Source: Kitasatospora setae KM-6054 (GTDB lineage Bacteria > Actinomycetota > Actinomycetes > Streptomycetales > Streptomycetaceae). Taken from it: DNA of 64,000 nucleotides. The position numbers and the translations under genes were made by a program. A model generated the notes under the pieces. The model worked only from the letters and a program-made list of their open reading frames with translations. It did no database searches and was not told the origin of the DNA. The stretch spans positions 7,901,001 to 7,965,000 of the forward strand of contig NC_016109.1 in assembly GCF_000269985.1 (NCBI RefSeq), given 5' to 3'. Position 1 is the stretch's first letter, and the number at the start of each line of letters is the position of its first letter. Below are positions 46,901 through 55,504 of this stretch, piece after piece.

Positions 46901-47445
46901 ACCGGACCGCCGCCGAGCTGGCTGAGCGACCCGCCGGAGCGGGCGAGCGCGTCGATCGCCTGCATCAGCGGCTCCAGGACCGGGTCCAGGCCGCCGCGCA
47001 GGGTCCCGAACAGGCCCGCCCGGCCGACCGTCGGCAGCTGGCCCGCGCCGTTCTTCAACGGTGTCACCCGCGGCTCGTTCTGCCGGGGCGGCAGCCACGC
47101 CGCGGTCTCCTCGGGCATGCTCGCCCGGAGCATCTTGGTGACGTCCGGCGAGCTGTCGAAGTTCGGCAGCAGGTCGTGGGTGGAGCGCGAGGTGCGGCTG
47201 AACACCGGGCGCATCGCCGGGGCGGCGGTGGCGTGCGGCAGCCGGGCCAGGTCGGTCTCGCTGAAGTCGGCGTAGACGAACTGCAGGCAGTCCGGCAGCT
47301 GGTAGGGGGCCAGGCCGCCGAGGCCGGTCAGCGCCGTGCCGTCCGGGCCGCAGAGCTCGGCGCGCAGGCGCCGGTCGAGCTCCGCGCCGACCAGGCCACC
47401 GGTGCCGCCCAGACCGACGAACAGCATCGGCTGGAAGATCTTCAT
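43924..47445 (-). CDS. Tubulin-like GTPase domain protein
   Basis: 1173-residue protein with an N-terminal bacterial tubulin-like domain. The start at 47445 (MKIFQPMLFVGLGGTGG) is supported by GGAGG 8 bases upstream. The nucleotide-binding features are the N-terminal GLGGTGG loop (residues 11-17) and the tubulin signature-like FSVAGGTGAG (about 192-201). A long, mostly helical C-terminal region follows (for example EAWKSQQQRWEPAARALESE), ending in about 130 charged low-complexity residues with a tandem DRYTDRDTDR repeat. This class is found in actinobacterial and other gene clusters with a VWA protein and GTPases, and is thought to bind GTP and perhaps polymerise in a conflict response. No kinase or nuclease domain is visible. 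The TGA overlaps the next GTG start. Confidence 0.82.
44030..44136 (-). repeat. Tandem repeat encoding DRYTDRDTDR-type residues
   Basis: Units of about 18-24 bases built on CGGTCGGTGTACCGGTCGGT recur at least six times near the 3' end of the tubulin-like gene; likely to vary in number among strains. Confidence 0.75.
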
Positions 47446-47545
47446 GGGTTCCGCCTCCATCCGGCCGCACGGGGCGGCCGGCTCGGGTGTCGAAAGGAAC
47501 GGGGTGGACGGGGCCCGGGGCCCCGGTGCCGGGCAGCGGCCCGGG

Positions 47546-49918
47546 TCACAGCCACGCGTCGGTGGACTCGGGCGGCAGGGCGGAGGACGGCACGCCGCCG
47601 GACGGCGCCGGGGCGACCGGGGCGGGGCGGTGGTTCGCGGTCAGCAGCAGGCTCAGGCCGCCCGTGAGCGCCACCGGCGCGCCCTCGGTCAGCCGGACCC
47701 GGTCGCGGCGCCGGGTCTCCAGCACCGCGCCGCCGTCCTGGCCGCGCTGCACCCGGTACGTCCCGCCGGAGTGGTGGACCAGCCGCGGGTACGGGCTGCC
47801 GATGCCCTTCACCTCGAACTCGTACCAACCGCCGGACCCGGCGGTGGTGGTGAGCGTGCTCGCCTCGGCGCCGCGCTCGTCCAGCAGGGTCAGCTCCAAC
47901 CCCTCCGGGGACCTGCGGCGCCGACGGACCGCCAGCCGGACCAGCAGCACCAGCGCGGCGGCCGCGGCCAGCAGACCGGCGGCCAGGAGGGCCCACCACC
48001 ACTGCTCCAGGAAGGACGGCGGCGGGGTGACCCGGACCGACAGCGGGGCGTCGACGACCACCCGGTCGTGGTCCGAGGTGTCGACCACGGTGGCCTTGCC
48101 GCCCACGGTGACCCCGTCGTCCGGCAGCCGGAACGCCGCGGCGTCGCCCGCGGTCAGCGTGACGTCGACGGTGCGGGACTCCTTGGGCGCCAGCGTGACG
48201 GTGTCCGGGGACAGCGTCAGCAGGCCGGGGGCGACGTCGGTGACGCTCGCGTGCAGGGTGTGCGGCACCGCGTCGTCGTTGCGCAGGGTCAGCCGGGCCT
48301 CCACCGACCCGCCCGGGTGCGCCGCCAGCGGGCCGGCGGCCGAGAAGGCCGCGGTGACCAGCGGCACCGCGGGGGAGACCGCCGAACGGAACGGGCGGTT
48401 CTCGTCGGCGGTCAGACCGGCGGCGGTCAGGGTGCTGGACGCCGTGATCGCGCCGGTGGCGGAGGCCGGGACGGTGACCGTGCCGGTGAACGTGGCGTCC
48501 CCGGCCCTCGCGTCCGGGGCGGCCCCGTCGTCGGACAGCGCGACCGGCACCGGCGAGAAGCCGTCACCGGTCAGCAGGGAGGCGACCGACAACTGCTTCA
48601 GGTCCTGCTGGTCGGTGATCTCCAGGCCCTTGCGGGTCTGCAGCCGGACCGTCACGGTGGCCCGCTCACCGGCCCGCGGCGACGGCGGGGACAGCGTGAT
48701 CGAGCTGTTCAGGGCGCCGCGCCAGAGCACGCTGACACTGGCCAGCTGGGAACGGTGGTCCTCGGGCGCGTCCAGGTGGACCCGCCACTGGCCCGGCACC
48801 GGGTCGGTGATGCGCAGCGACTCGACGCTCTGGCCCTGCCCGGAGAACTCGTAGGTCGAGCCCTGGTCGGAGCCGGACGCGCCGACCCGTCGCCCGCTGG
48901 GGTCGTAGTAGGTCGCGGTCACCAGCGGGTCGCCCTTGTCGACCACGATGCTGCCGACGGCGGCCAGTGGGGAGATCCGCACCTGGAGGTCGGCCGGCGG
49001 ACGGCCGGTCTGCACGCCCCCGGTGCGCAGGCAGTGGGCGGCGGCGAACGCCGTCTCCAGCGCCGCGCCGACCTCCCCGGAGTCCTGCACCACGGTGGCC
49101 CGCGGGGTGGCGTCGGGAAGGCTGACGCACCCCTCCTGGTACCCGGCGGCGGCCATCCGGTCCAGTGCCGCCCGGTCGGGCAGCGAGCCGAAGCCCAGCG
49201 GCCAGATCTGGATCTTCGCGGCCTTCGCCGCGGCCAGCGCCGTGGCCAGGTCCGCCTCGGCGACGGCCATCCGGGCATCCGGGGTGAGGTCCTTGCCGTA
49301 CGACTCGCTGTTGCGGACGTCCAACTTGCCGTCGGTGAGCAGGAACAGCACCCGCGGCACCGACGGGTCGGCGGCGCCGAGCCGGGTGACGGCCTGGGCG
49401 ACGGCGTGCGGGAAGTCGGTGTCGTCGCCCTCCTCGGGGGTGCGCCGGTGCAGCCCGGCCGCGCAGCTGCCGATCCGGTCGCGGCCGACGGCGTCCAGGG
49501 GGGTCGGCGGGCAGACCTCGTCCACCGGGCCCAGCGCCTTCCCGCTGGCGAAGCCGAAGATGCCCACCGTCGAGGCGTGGTGGACCTCGCCGAGGGCGAT
49601 CCGGAGGGCGGCCGTGCGCTCGCGTTCGAGGTCGGCCGGGTCGAGGCTGCCGGATTCGTCGACCGCGACGGCGTAGTTGACCGGCCCGATCGCGGCGGCG
49701 GCGGACGGGCCGGACCCGGACCCGGTGGCGGACGCGGTGGCGGACGCGGAGGGCGACGGGTCGGCGGCGAAGGCCGGGGCGGTGGGCAGCCCGGTGACGG
49801 CCAGCAGGGCCGCGGCGACGCCCGCCGCGGTGCGCCCGAGGCCCCGGCGCGGGTACCGGAGCCGGAACGGGGCCGGCGCGGCGCGACGGCAGGTGGGCAC
49901 GATGGACAGGTGGGGCAC
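47546..49918 (-). CDS. Membrane-anchored von Willebrand factor A (VWA) protein
   Basis: 790 residues. GTG start with GGAGG 8 bases upstream. The N-terminus is a long signal peptide (Arg-rich, then TAAGVAAALLAVTGL, cleavage near AFAADP), then a Ser/Ala linker. The VWA domain (about 80-290) shows the MIDAS motif in AVAVDESGSLD (DxSxS), followed by VLFLLTDGKLDV. Extracytoplasmic beta-sandwich repeats come next (about 310-590), then one transmembrane helix (WWWALLAAGLLAAAAALVLL, about 615-640) and a basic stop-transfer RRRRRS, with a cytoplasmic C-terminal domain that looks FHA/SHD-like. The layout resembles an outside-to-inside receptor and would make this the surface component of the system. 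About 90-100 bp separate it from its neighbours on each side. Confidence 0.82.
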   Translation of the reverse strand: MPHLSIVPTCRRAAPAPFRLRYPRRGLGRTAAGVAAALLAVTGLPTAPAFAADPSPSASATASATGSGSGPSAAAAIGPVNYAVAVDESGSLDPADLERERTAALRIALGEVHHASTVGIFGFASGKALGPVDEVCPPTPLDAVGRDRIGSCAAGLHRRTPEEGDDTDFPHAVAQAVTRLGAADPSVPRVLFLLTDGKLDVRNSESYGKDLTPDARMAVAEADLATALAAAKAAKIQIWPLGFGSLPDRAALDRMAAAGYQEGCVSLPDATPRATVVQDSGEVGAALETAFAAAHCLRTGGVQTGRPPADLQVRISPLAAVGSIVVDKGDPLVTATYYDPSGRRVGASGSDQGSTYEFSGQGQSVESLRITDPVPGQWRVHLDAPEDHRSQLASVSVLWRGALNSSITLSPPSPRAGERATVTVRLQTRKGLEITDQQDLKQLSVASLLTGDGFSPVPVALSDDGAAPDARAGDATFTGTVTVPASATGAITASSTLTAAGLTADENRPFRSAVSPAVPLVTAAFSAAGPLAAHPGGSVEARLTLRNDDAVPHTLHASVTDVAPGLLTLSPDTVTLAPKESRTVDVTLTAGDAAAFRLPDDGVTVGGKATVVDTSDHDRVVVDAPLSVRVTPPPSFLEQWWWALLAAGLLAAAAALVLLVRLAVRRRRRSPEGLELTLLDERGAEASTLTTTAGSGGWYEFEVKGIGSPYPRLVHHSGGTYRVQRGQDGGAVLETRRRDRVRLTEGAPVALTGGLSLLLTANHRPAPVAPAPSGGVPSSALPPESTDAWL

Positions 49919-50009
49919 CGTCGTTTCCTCCGGTTTCAGGGTGCGTGCTTCCGACCGACCGGCAGGGCCGGCCGGGAGATCGGCGGATGAGGGGTGTGGG
50001 CGGGTGCGC

Positions 50010-50579
50010 TCAGCCGAGCAGCACTCCGGCGGTGGTGAGGACGGCGCCGGGGGCCAGACAGCCGACGCCCCGGCGGATCCAGCGGTACTTGGCGGCCAGG
50101 ATGGTGCTGACGTCGACGGCCTGGAGCAGCAGCCACCCGGCCGGGTCGCGCCCGGCCGCCGCCAACCGCTCGGCCAGCTCCGGCCCGGCGGCGCCGGGCA
50201 GCAGGTCGCCGAAGTAGGTGACGCTCTCGTGCTCGCCCTGGGTACCGGTGCGGGGCATGATCGCCTGCACCAGCGCCACGGTGCCGGCCGCCCAGCACAC
50301 CGCGCCGAGCACCAGCAGGACCGAGGCGTACCCGGCCGCCCCGCCGCCCGGCCAGCCCTGGCCGAGCAGCAGGGCGGGCAGGCCGAGGGCGCCGGTCAAC
50401 AGGATCGAGGCCTTGGTGTCGGCCCGGCCGATGTCCTCGCGGACCGCGGCCAGCAGGTGGCCCGCGACGAAACGGTTCTCGTCGGCGGACGGCGAAGGCG
50501 AAGGCGATGGCGAAGGCGAAGGGGCGGCGGGCGCGGTGGTGGCGGGTGCGGTTGCGGCGGTGGTCGGGGCTTCGGTCAC
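50010..50579 (-). CDS. Pycsar-type membrane effector (PycTM-like, DUF5706)
   Basis: 189-residue membrane protein. After a Ser/Pro tract (residues 20-31) comes the characteristic helix FVAGHLLAAVREDIGRADTK leading into TM1 (about 57-75, ASILLTGALGLPALLLG). TM2 is about 84-106 and a third hydrophobic segment is at 170-188. The ADTKASILL signature is that of Pycsar system effectors, in which a cyclic pyrimidine nucleotide triggers membrane disruption and cell death. GTG start 4 bases after the preceding stop. The nucleotide cyclase of the same operon is three genes upstream, which strongly supports the pairing. Confidence 0.8.
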   Translation of the reverse strand: MTEAPTTAATAPATTAPAAPSPSPSPSPSPSADENRFVAGHLLAAVREDIGRADTKASILLTGALGLPALLLGQGWPGGGAAGYASVLLVLGAVCWAAGTVALVQAIMPRTGTQGEHESVTYFGDLLPGAAGPELAERLAAAGRDPAGWLLLQAVDVSTILAAKYRWIRRGVGCLAPGAVLTTAGVLLG

Positions 50580-50583
50580 GGCG

Positions 50584-51879
50584 TCACCGGCCCCGGTCCG
50601 GCGACCAGGCCCGGTCGTCGTGGTCGTCCTGGTCGTCGGGCCAGTCGTCGCGCTCTCGCTCCCGCTCTCGCTCCCGCTCCCGGTCGCGCTCCCGCTCCCG
50701 CTCCCGCTCCCGGTCGCGCGCGCGGTCGGTCCGTTCCGGCCGGTCGTCCGGGGGCGCGGCGCTCTCCCAGTCGTCGAACGCCTCGCTGGGGCGGCGGCGC
50801 GGCCGGTCCGCGTCCGGTGCGACGTCCAGCCAGGTCGGGGTGTACGGCTGCGGGGTTTCGCGGTTCCGCCCCGGACGGTCCGTCCCTCGGTCGCGGTCGT
50901 CCGGTGTGTCGTCGCGGTGCGGGGCGGAGGTGAGTTCCGCGGGGCGGTGGCCGGAGCGGACCGGGGGGCGGCCGAGGGCGCCCGCGGCCGGGTGGCCGTC
51001 GGCGCTCAGCATGTCCCCGAGCCGGTTCTCCAGCTCCACGGACTGGATCGCCCCGTCCCGCATCAACTCGACGGCGCTGGTGAGCCGTTCCTGCCGGTCG
51101 GCGTGCTGCTGCCGGTGCAGTCCGGCGAGGTAGGCGGCGGCCCCGTCCGGGTCGGCGGCGAGGATGTAGGTCCGTTCGGTCTGCTCCCCGCCGTCCAGGA
51201 TCCGTTCGAACTTCCCCATCTGGAGGGCCAGGAGCTGGGACTTGCGGTACTCCTCGGCCAGCTTCCCCTGGTGCTCCTGCGCGGCCAGGTCGCCCTGGTT
51301 GCTGCCGTCCCGGAGTCGCCCGGCGTGTTCGAGGGTCGCCCGGTCGACGGCGAAGCGGACGTACAGCCGGACGTCCAGCCCGAGGTCGTCGCCGAGGTAG
51401 TCCCACTGGCCGCTCGCGCAGGCGGACATGGCCTTGCGTTCGGCGTCGGCCGCGTCCGACACCCGGTGGTTCTCGCAGATGCCCCGCAGCAGGTGGACGA
51501 GCGGGGCCTTCAGCCGGACGGCGAGGTCGGTGAGCTGGGTCTCCACCACCCGGAGGCAGTCGGTGACCGTCCAGTGCACGTCCACCTCGACGTCGAAGAA
51601 CGTGGTGCCGCCGACCGCCGGGACCTGGAGCGACAGCGAGGTGACGTAGGTGCCGCGGGCGACCTCGGAGACCGTCATCGCGCGGCCGAGGAGCGGGCGG
51701 TTGACGTGCTCGTCGCCCCGCGCGGTGACGATGCTGTGGCCGCCGTTGCGGTAGAAGTGCACCTGGGAGACGCCCGGTCCGGGCCGTCGGAGGGCGGTCG
51801 GGTCCTGCTGCTCGCGCAGCAGCGGGCCGGCGAGGAAGACCGGGGCGCCGGGTTCGGAGGGGTTCGGGTCGTTCGTCAT
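50584..51879 (-). CDS. SPFH/band 7-like scaffold protein
   Basis: 431 residues. The core (about 40-215) carries the SPFH-like strand pattern TTFFDVEVDVHWTVTDCLRV then a helix with VRLKAPLVHLLRGICENHRV, and a second beta part DDLGLDVRLYVRFAVDRATL. A long coiled-coil-like helix follows (GKLAEEYRKSQLLALQMGKF). The C-terminal 130 residues are disordered and highly charged, including an (Arg-Glu)n tract. No transmembrane segment. SPFH proteins form ring or cage scaffolds at membranes; here it would organise the effector or receptor. The ATG overlaps the preceding stop (ATGA). The SPFH call is moderate. Confidence 0.58.
   Translation of the reverse strand: MTNDPNPSEPGAPVFLAGPLLREQQDPTALRRPGPGVSQVHFYRNGGHSIVTARGDEHVNRPLLGRAMTVSEVARGTYVTSLSLQVPAVGGTTFFDVEVDVHWTVTDCLRVVETQLTDLAVRLKAPLVHLLRGICENHRVSDAADAERKAMSACASGQWDYLGDDLGLDVRLYVRFAVDRATLEHAGRLRDGSNQGDLAAQEHQGKLAEEYRKSQLLALQMGKFERILDGGEQTERTYILAADPDGAAAYLAGLHRQQHADRQERLTSAVELMRDGAIQSVELENRLGDMLSADGHPAAGALGRPPVRSGHRPAELTSAPHRDDTPDDRDRGTDRPGRNRETPQPYTPTWLDVAPDADRPRRRPSEAFDDWESAAPPDDRPERTDRARDRERERERERDRERERERERERDDWPDDQDDHDDRAWSPDRGR
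50650..50722 (-). repeat. Hexamer repeat encoding (Arg-Glu)n in the SPFH-like gene
   Basis: Repeated CGCTCC / CGCTCT hexamers encode a run of Arg-Glu pairs with a few Asp interruptions in the C-terminal tail. Confidence 0.75.
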
Positions 51880-54551
51880 CGCTCTTCCTCTTCGGTGGGC
51901 CGACGGGGGCGGTCCCGGGCCGGGCGGCCGGTGGTGGCGAGGTGCCAGAGCCGTTGGGCCGACGCCTGGTCCAGCGGCTCGTCGGCGTCGCGCATCATCC
52001 GGCGCAACAGCAGGTCCAGGAGCTGCCGTTCGTGGTTCTCGGCGAACAGCGCGGGCAGCAGCGCGGCCAGTCCGCGCCGGGTGTCCGGGCCGTCGTCGGC
52101 CGGGCCGACGGCCCCGCGCAGCCAGTCCGCCAGGGCGTCGACGGTGGCCTCGTGCGAGCGCGAGGTGCGCAGCGCCGTCCACAGCAGGTCGGCCAGTTCC
52201 CCGGCCCGGTCCGGGCGGGTCGCGGCGAGGGCCAGCGGCAGCGGCCAGTCCAGCAGGTCGGCGAGGTCCGGCGAGACCTCGCCGTCCCACACCTCGCCGA
52301 CCGTGGTCACCGCCATCCGGACGACGGTGAGCAGGCCGAGGTCCTGGTGCGCCGGGCGGTGGTCCTTCGTCCAGTCCGCGATCCGGCGCAGCACCTCGCG
52401 GTCGGCGGTGCCGGACAGCATCCGGACGGTGCTGTACGAGACCAGCGGGGACAGGTCGTGCTCCGCGTCGGTGCCGATCCGGGCCAGCCAGTCGAGGGCC
52501 TCCGCGGCCGGGGCGAGGTGGCCGAAGCCGAGCGCCATGGCGGCGGTCCAGCGCAGCCGGACCGAGGGGGAGCGCACCCAGTCCCGGACCAGGGCGCGGA
52601 CCGTGGGCCGGTGGCTGGCGTGCCGGGAGGTCTGGTCGAGCACGGTGGCGGCGAACGCGCGGCGCTGGGGGGCGGCCGCGGTCGCCATCGGCCGGATCAG
52701 CTTGTCGTAGCCGGTGGCGAAGTCCCGGGAGCACAGTTCGCCGGCGGCCAGCGCCGCCCGCACCCACACCTCGGGCCGGGGGTCGTCGGTGAGCAGCCGG
52801 ATCCAGCGGACCATCGGCTCGCGGGCCGGGTGGTGCCGGTCCCAGACCTCGGCGAGGACGGCGGCGGACAGCGCCCGGCCCCGGTAGCGGACGATCCGGG
52901 CCGGGGCGCCGACGCCCGCCGTCTCCACCTCGCCGTTGACCAACTCGGCCCGCAGGAAGGCGAGATCGGAGATCGGGTCGTCGCAGAACAGCGGCCGGGC
53001 GGGCGCGTTGGCCGGGTCGCGGGTGACCGCGAGCTCCCAGGTCAGCAGGTGGGCGGCCTCCGCCACGGTGCTGTGCGCCGAACCGTTCAGGACGGCGAGG
53101 GCGATCCGCGACGCGGTCGGGTGCAGCACCGTCGCGGCCGAGCGCTCGTTGCCGTCGGAGGCGTCCGCGATCGCACGGTCGGCCCCGGCGAACCACTCCT
53201 GGGCCTGCTGCGGGGCGAGGCTGGCGCACCCGTCGAGCAGTTCCGCGCGGGTGAGCCGGCCCCGCACGTGGGAGGCGATCAGGTCGGCGAACAGCTCGGC
53301 CTCGGCCGGGCGGAGGTCCTCCAGCCCGACGGCGGAACGCACCTCGGGGTCGTCGGCCAGTTGCTCGGCGCGCTCGACCAGCCGCGCGGACGCCCCGTCG
53401 AACGCGCTTCCGGTCCTGTTCCCGGACGCGTCGGGCAGCAGCTCGTCCGGGTCGGCCCCGTCCGCCAGCCGCTCGGACAGCCGGGCCCGCAGCAGCTCCT
53501 CGGTGGGGGCGGGCGGGCAGAGCAGCCCGTACCGCCCGGCGAGCAGCGGCGCCGCGGTCGGCCCGGCGGCCACCACCAGCACGGCGTAGGAGCCCCGGAC
53601 GGCCAGGGCCGCGGCGAGCGCGTCCAGCTCCAGCTCGTCCGGCGGCAGCACCGAACGGCCCCCGCCGGACGGCAGTTCGAGCAGGAAGCCGCGCCGCCGG
53701 TCGGTACCCTCGCGGACCACGGCGGTCAACCGGCTCAGCGGGGTGTCCGGCGCGACCCGGGAGACCCGGGCGGACGGCTCCGCGCCGGCTGCCCCGGCTG
53801 CCCCGACCCCGGCCGCGGCGGCCGCCGGGCCCTCGGCCGGAACCGGCCCGGCCGCCGGGTCCCCGGCCGGACCGGGGGCGGTCAGCTCGTCCAGCAGTGC
53901 CAGGGTGGTGCAGGTCCGGCCGGTGCCCGGGGCACCGGCGAGCACCAGCACGTGCTGGCGCCGCAGCGCCTGCTGGAGACCGGCGTACCCCTCCGGGTCG
54001 CGGTAGATCCGGCGGACCCGGCGCAGCTCCTCCTCCGGCACCGGGCCGCTGACCGGGCCGACCGCCTGCCGGCTGTCCAGACGCAGGTGGACGTCGCCGA
54101 TGAGGGCACTGTGGATCACCGAGCGGTCGAACAGGTTGTGGTCCCCGCCGACCTGGTAGGACGAGCGCGCCGAGCGGTGCGCCCGCGAGGTCGCCGCCAT
54201 CCCGGCGGCGGCGCCGCCCTCCTCCTGCTCGTCGTCCAGCAGCTGGTCCCGGCTGAGCTGGCGGAAGCGGTCGCGCTCCGCCTCCTCGCGCTCCGCCTCC
54301 TCGCGCTCGTCGCGGCCGGGCTCGTCGCGCCCGGGCTCGTCGTCCTGCGCCCGTTCGTCCTGCGCCCGTTCGTCCCGCGCCCGTTCGTCCCGCGCCCGCC
54401 CGTCCTGCGGAGGGTCCTCCCGTACCTGCTCGTCCCGCGCCCGCCCGTCCTGGCCGCGAGGCTCACGGGGTTCACGGGGGTCACGAGGTTCGCGCGGTCC
54501 CTCCGCGCGGCGCTCCGGGGGAGCGTCGACGACCTTGTTCAGGTCAGGCAC
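51876..54551 (-). CDS. P-loop NTPase with HEAT-like repeats, Arg in place of Walker A Lys
   Basis: 891 residues. Residues 1-110 are a charged repeat region (REPRDPREPRE, ARDERARDERAQDERAQ). At about 136-156 lies a short GDHNLFDRSVIHSALIGDVH segment of the type that precedes NTPase domains in conflict proteins. The P-loop is LAGAPGTGRTCTT (about 204-216), where the usual Lys is Arg212. A Walker B-like strand occurs as GSYAVLVVAAGP. The C-terminal half (about 430-880) is helical and HEAT/Armadillo-like (PEVWVRAALAAGELCSRDFA, VRLRWTAAMALGFGHLAPAA). It resembles STAND-type sensor NTPases but the Arg substitution raises doubt about hydrolysis. GTG start, overlapping the cyclase end by 8 bases. Confidence 0.72.
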   Translation of the reverse strand: MPDLNKVVDAPPERRAEGPREPRDPREPREPRGQDGRARDEQVREDPPQDGRARDERARDERAQDERAQDDEPGRDEPGRDEREEAEREEAERDRFRQLSRDQLLDDEQEEGGAAAGMAATSRAHRSARSSYQVGGDHNLFDRSVIHSALIGDVHLRLDSRQAVGPVSGPVPEEELRRVRRIYRDPEGYAGLQQALRRQHVLVLAGAPGTGRTCTTLALLDELTAPGPAGDPAAGPVPAEGPAAAAAGVGAAGAAGAEPSARVSRVAPDTPLSRLTAVVREGTDRRRGFLLELPSGGGRSVLPPDELELDALAAALAVRGSYAVLVVAAGPTAAPLLAGRYGLLCPPAPTEELLRARLSERLADGADPDELLPDASGNRTGSAFDGASARLVERAEQLADDPEVRSAVGLEDLRPAEAELFADLIASHVRGRLTRAELLDGCASLAPQQAQEWFAGADRAIADASDGNERSAATVLHPTASRIALAVLNGSAHSTVAEAAHLLTWELAVTRDPANAPARPLFCDDPISDLAFLRAELVNGEVETAGVGAPARIVRYRGRALSAAVLAEVWDRHHPAREPMVRWIRLLTDDPRPEVWVRAALAAGELCSRDFATGYDKLIRPMATAAAPQRRAFAATVLDQTSRHASHRPTVRALVRDWVRSPSVRLRWTAAMALGFGHLAPAAEALDWLARIGTDAEHDLSPLVSYSTVRMLSGTADREVLRRIADWTKDHRPAHQDLGLLTVVRMAVTTVGEVWDGEVSPDLADLLDWPLPLALAATRPDRAGELADLLWTALRTSRSHEATVDALADWLRGAVGPADDGPDTRRGLAALLPALFAENHERQLLDLLLRRMMRDADEPLDQASAQRLWHLATTGRPARDRPRRPTEEEER
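54270..54500 (-). repeat. Tandem repeats encoding the charged N-terminus of the NTPase
   Basis: Copies of CGCGCCCGTTCGTC-like units and CTCCGCCTCCTCG-like units encode RARDERARDER and EEAEREEAER; candidate variable-number repeats. Confidence 0.65.
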
Positions 54552-55353
54552 GGTGGCCTCCCTTGACGGTGCGGCCGATGTGGACCGGCGCCCGGTAGGT
54601 GTTGCCCTGGTTCACGGAGAGGTCGCCGTCCACCTGGATCTCGCCGAAGCTGATCCCGCCGGGCGCTACCGGGGGCGCTACCGGGCCCGGTATCGGGGCC
54701 GGGGGGTCCTCGGGGGCGTCGGGCCGGTCGGGTCCCCCGGGGGCGGCGGGTGCCGCGGGGGTGAGCGCCTCGGGCCGGGGGCGGCCGGGCAGCCGGAGCC
54801 AGGCGGGGACCTCGTCGTCCTTGAGTGCCAGCCGGGCGGGCGCGTAGTGCCCGGGGTCGACGAACCGGCCGCCGTGCCGGACCACTTCGCGGTACAGGGA
54901 GTCGGAGACGACGACCACCAGGTCGGCGCGTTCGCGTTCGAGCAGGTGGCGGCCGGCGTCCGCGTCGGTGAGCCGGCAGGCGAGGTCGACGGCGTGGCCA
55001 CTGACCCCCTTGGCGTCGTGGGTGACCGGTCCGACGTGCAGGCCGATCCGCAGTCCGAGCGGGAGTTCCGCGTTCTCGTTCTCCTGGCGGAGCTGCTCGT
55101 GGACCTCGGTCAGCCAGACCCCGACGATCCGGGACGGCGGGACGGACGAGGCGATGGTGGCCAGGACGCCGTCGCCTCGGTCCTCCTGGTGGACGGCCGT
55201 GGCCGGGACGCCGGCGAGGCCGAAGGCCCGGTTCAGGACGGTGTAGAGCTGCCGGCGCATCCGGACCTTGCCGCGGTCGTCGTAGGCACTGGACTTCCGG
55301 ACGTCCACCCCGACCACCAGCTCGTACACCGCGTCGATGGTCCCGTCGTTCAC
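54544..55353 (-). CDS. Class III nucleotide cyclase (candidate Pycsar-type cyclase)
   Basis: 269 residues and first gene of the operon. The cyclase catalytic domain covers about residues 8-180: metal-binding Asp17 in LVVGVDVRKSS, the second metal-ligand loop in HQEDRGDGVLAT (Asp61), and the later RIGLHVGPVTHDAKGVSGHA, VDLACRLTDADAG motifs. The C-terminal third is Pro-rich and ends in a beta-like GEIQVDGDLSVNQG segment similar to the one before the NTPase domain of the next gene. Start: GTG at 55353 with AGGGG upstream; a second GTG at 55359 is possible. In Pycsar systems such a cyclase makes cCMP or cUMP on phage infection; which nucleotide is made here cannot be told from sequence. A Crp-like site lies 63 bases upstream. 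Confidence 0.82.
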   Translation of the reverse strand: MNDGTIDAVYELVVGVDVRKSSAYDDRGKVRMRRQLYTVLNRAFGLAGVPATAVHQEDRGDGVLATIASSVPPSRIVGVWLTEVHEQLRQENENAELPLGLRIGLHVGPVTHDAKGVSGHAVDLACRLTDADAGRHLLERERADLVVVVSDSLYREVVRHGGRFVDPGHYAPARLALKDDEVPAWLRLPGRPRPEALTPAAPAAPGGPDRPDAPEDPPAPIPGPVAPPVAPGGISFGEIQVDGDLSVNQGNTYRAPVHIGRTVKGGHRA

Positions 55354-55415
55354 GTTCACCCCTGTGGTTGGCTTCGGCACACCGGCAGAATCGGCCCCCG
55401 GGAGACGGGTTGTCT

Positions 55416-55429
55416 GTGGCCGTTTACAC
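55416..55429 (-). promoter_or_regulatory. Crp-like site GTGTAAACGGCCAC before the cyclase operon
   Basis: On the minus strand it fits the streptomycete Crp pattern GTG-N6-GNCAC. It lies in the 151-bp gap between the Crp/Fnr-type gene and the cyclase start, a natural place for control by that regulator. Confidence 0.5.
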
Positions 55430-55504
55430 GCGCCGTGCGGACGGCCGGCCGCACGCCCGCGCAGGCTGCCGTCCCCCCGGCGGTTCCGTCTCGGGCCGTC
55501 CCGG

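Noticed and set aside
47336..49990. 884-codon plus-strand frame across the VWA gene
   Set aside because: Shadow of a gene with signal peptide, MIDAS motif and transmembrane helix on the minus strand.
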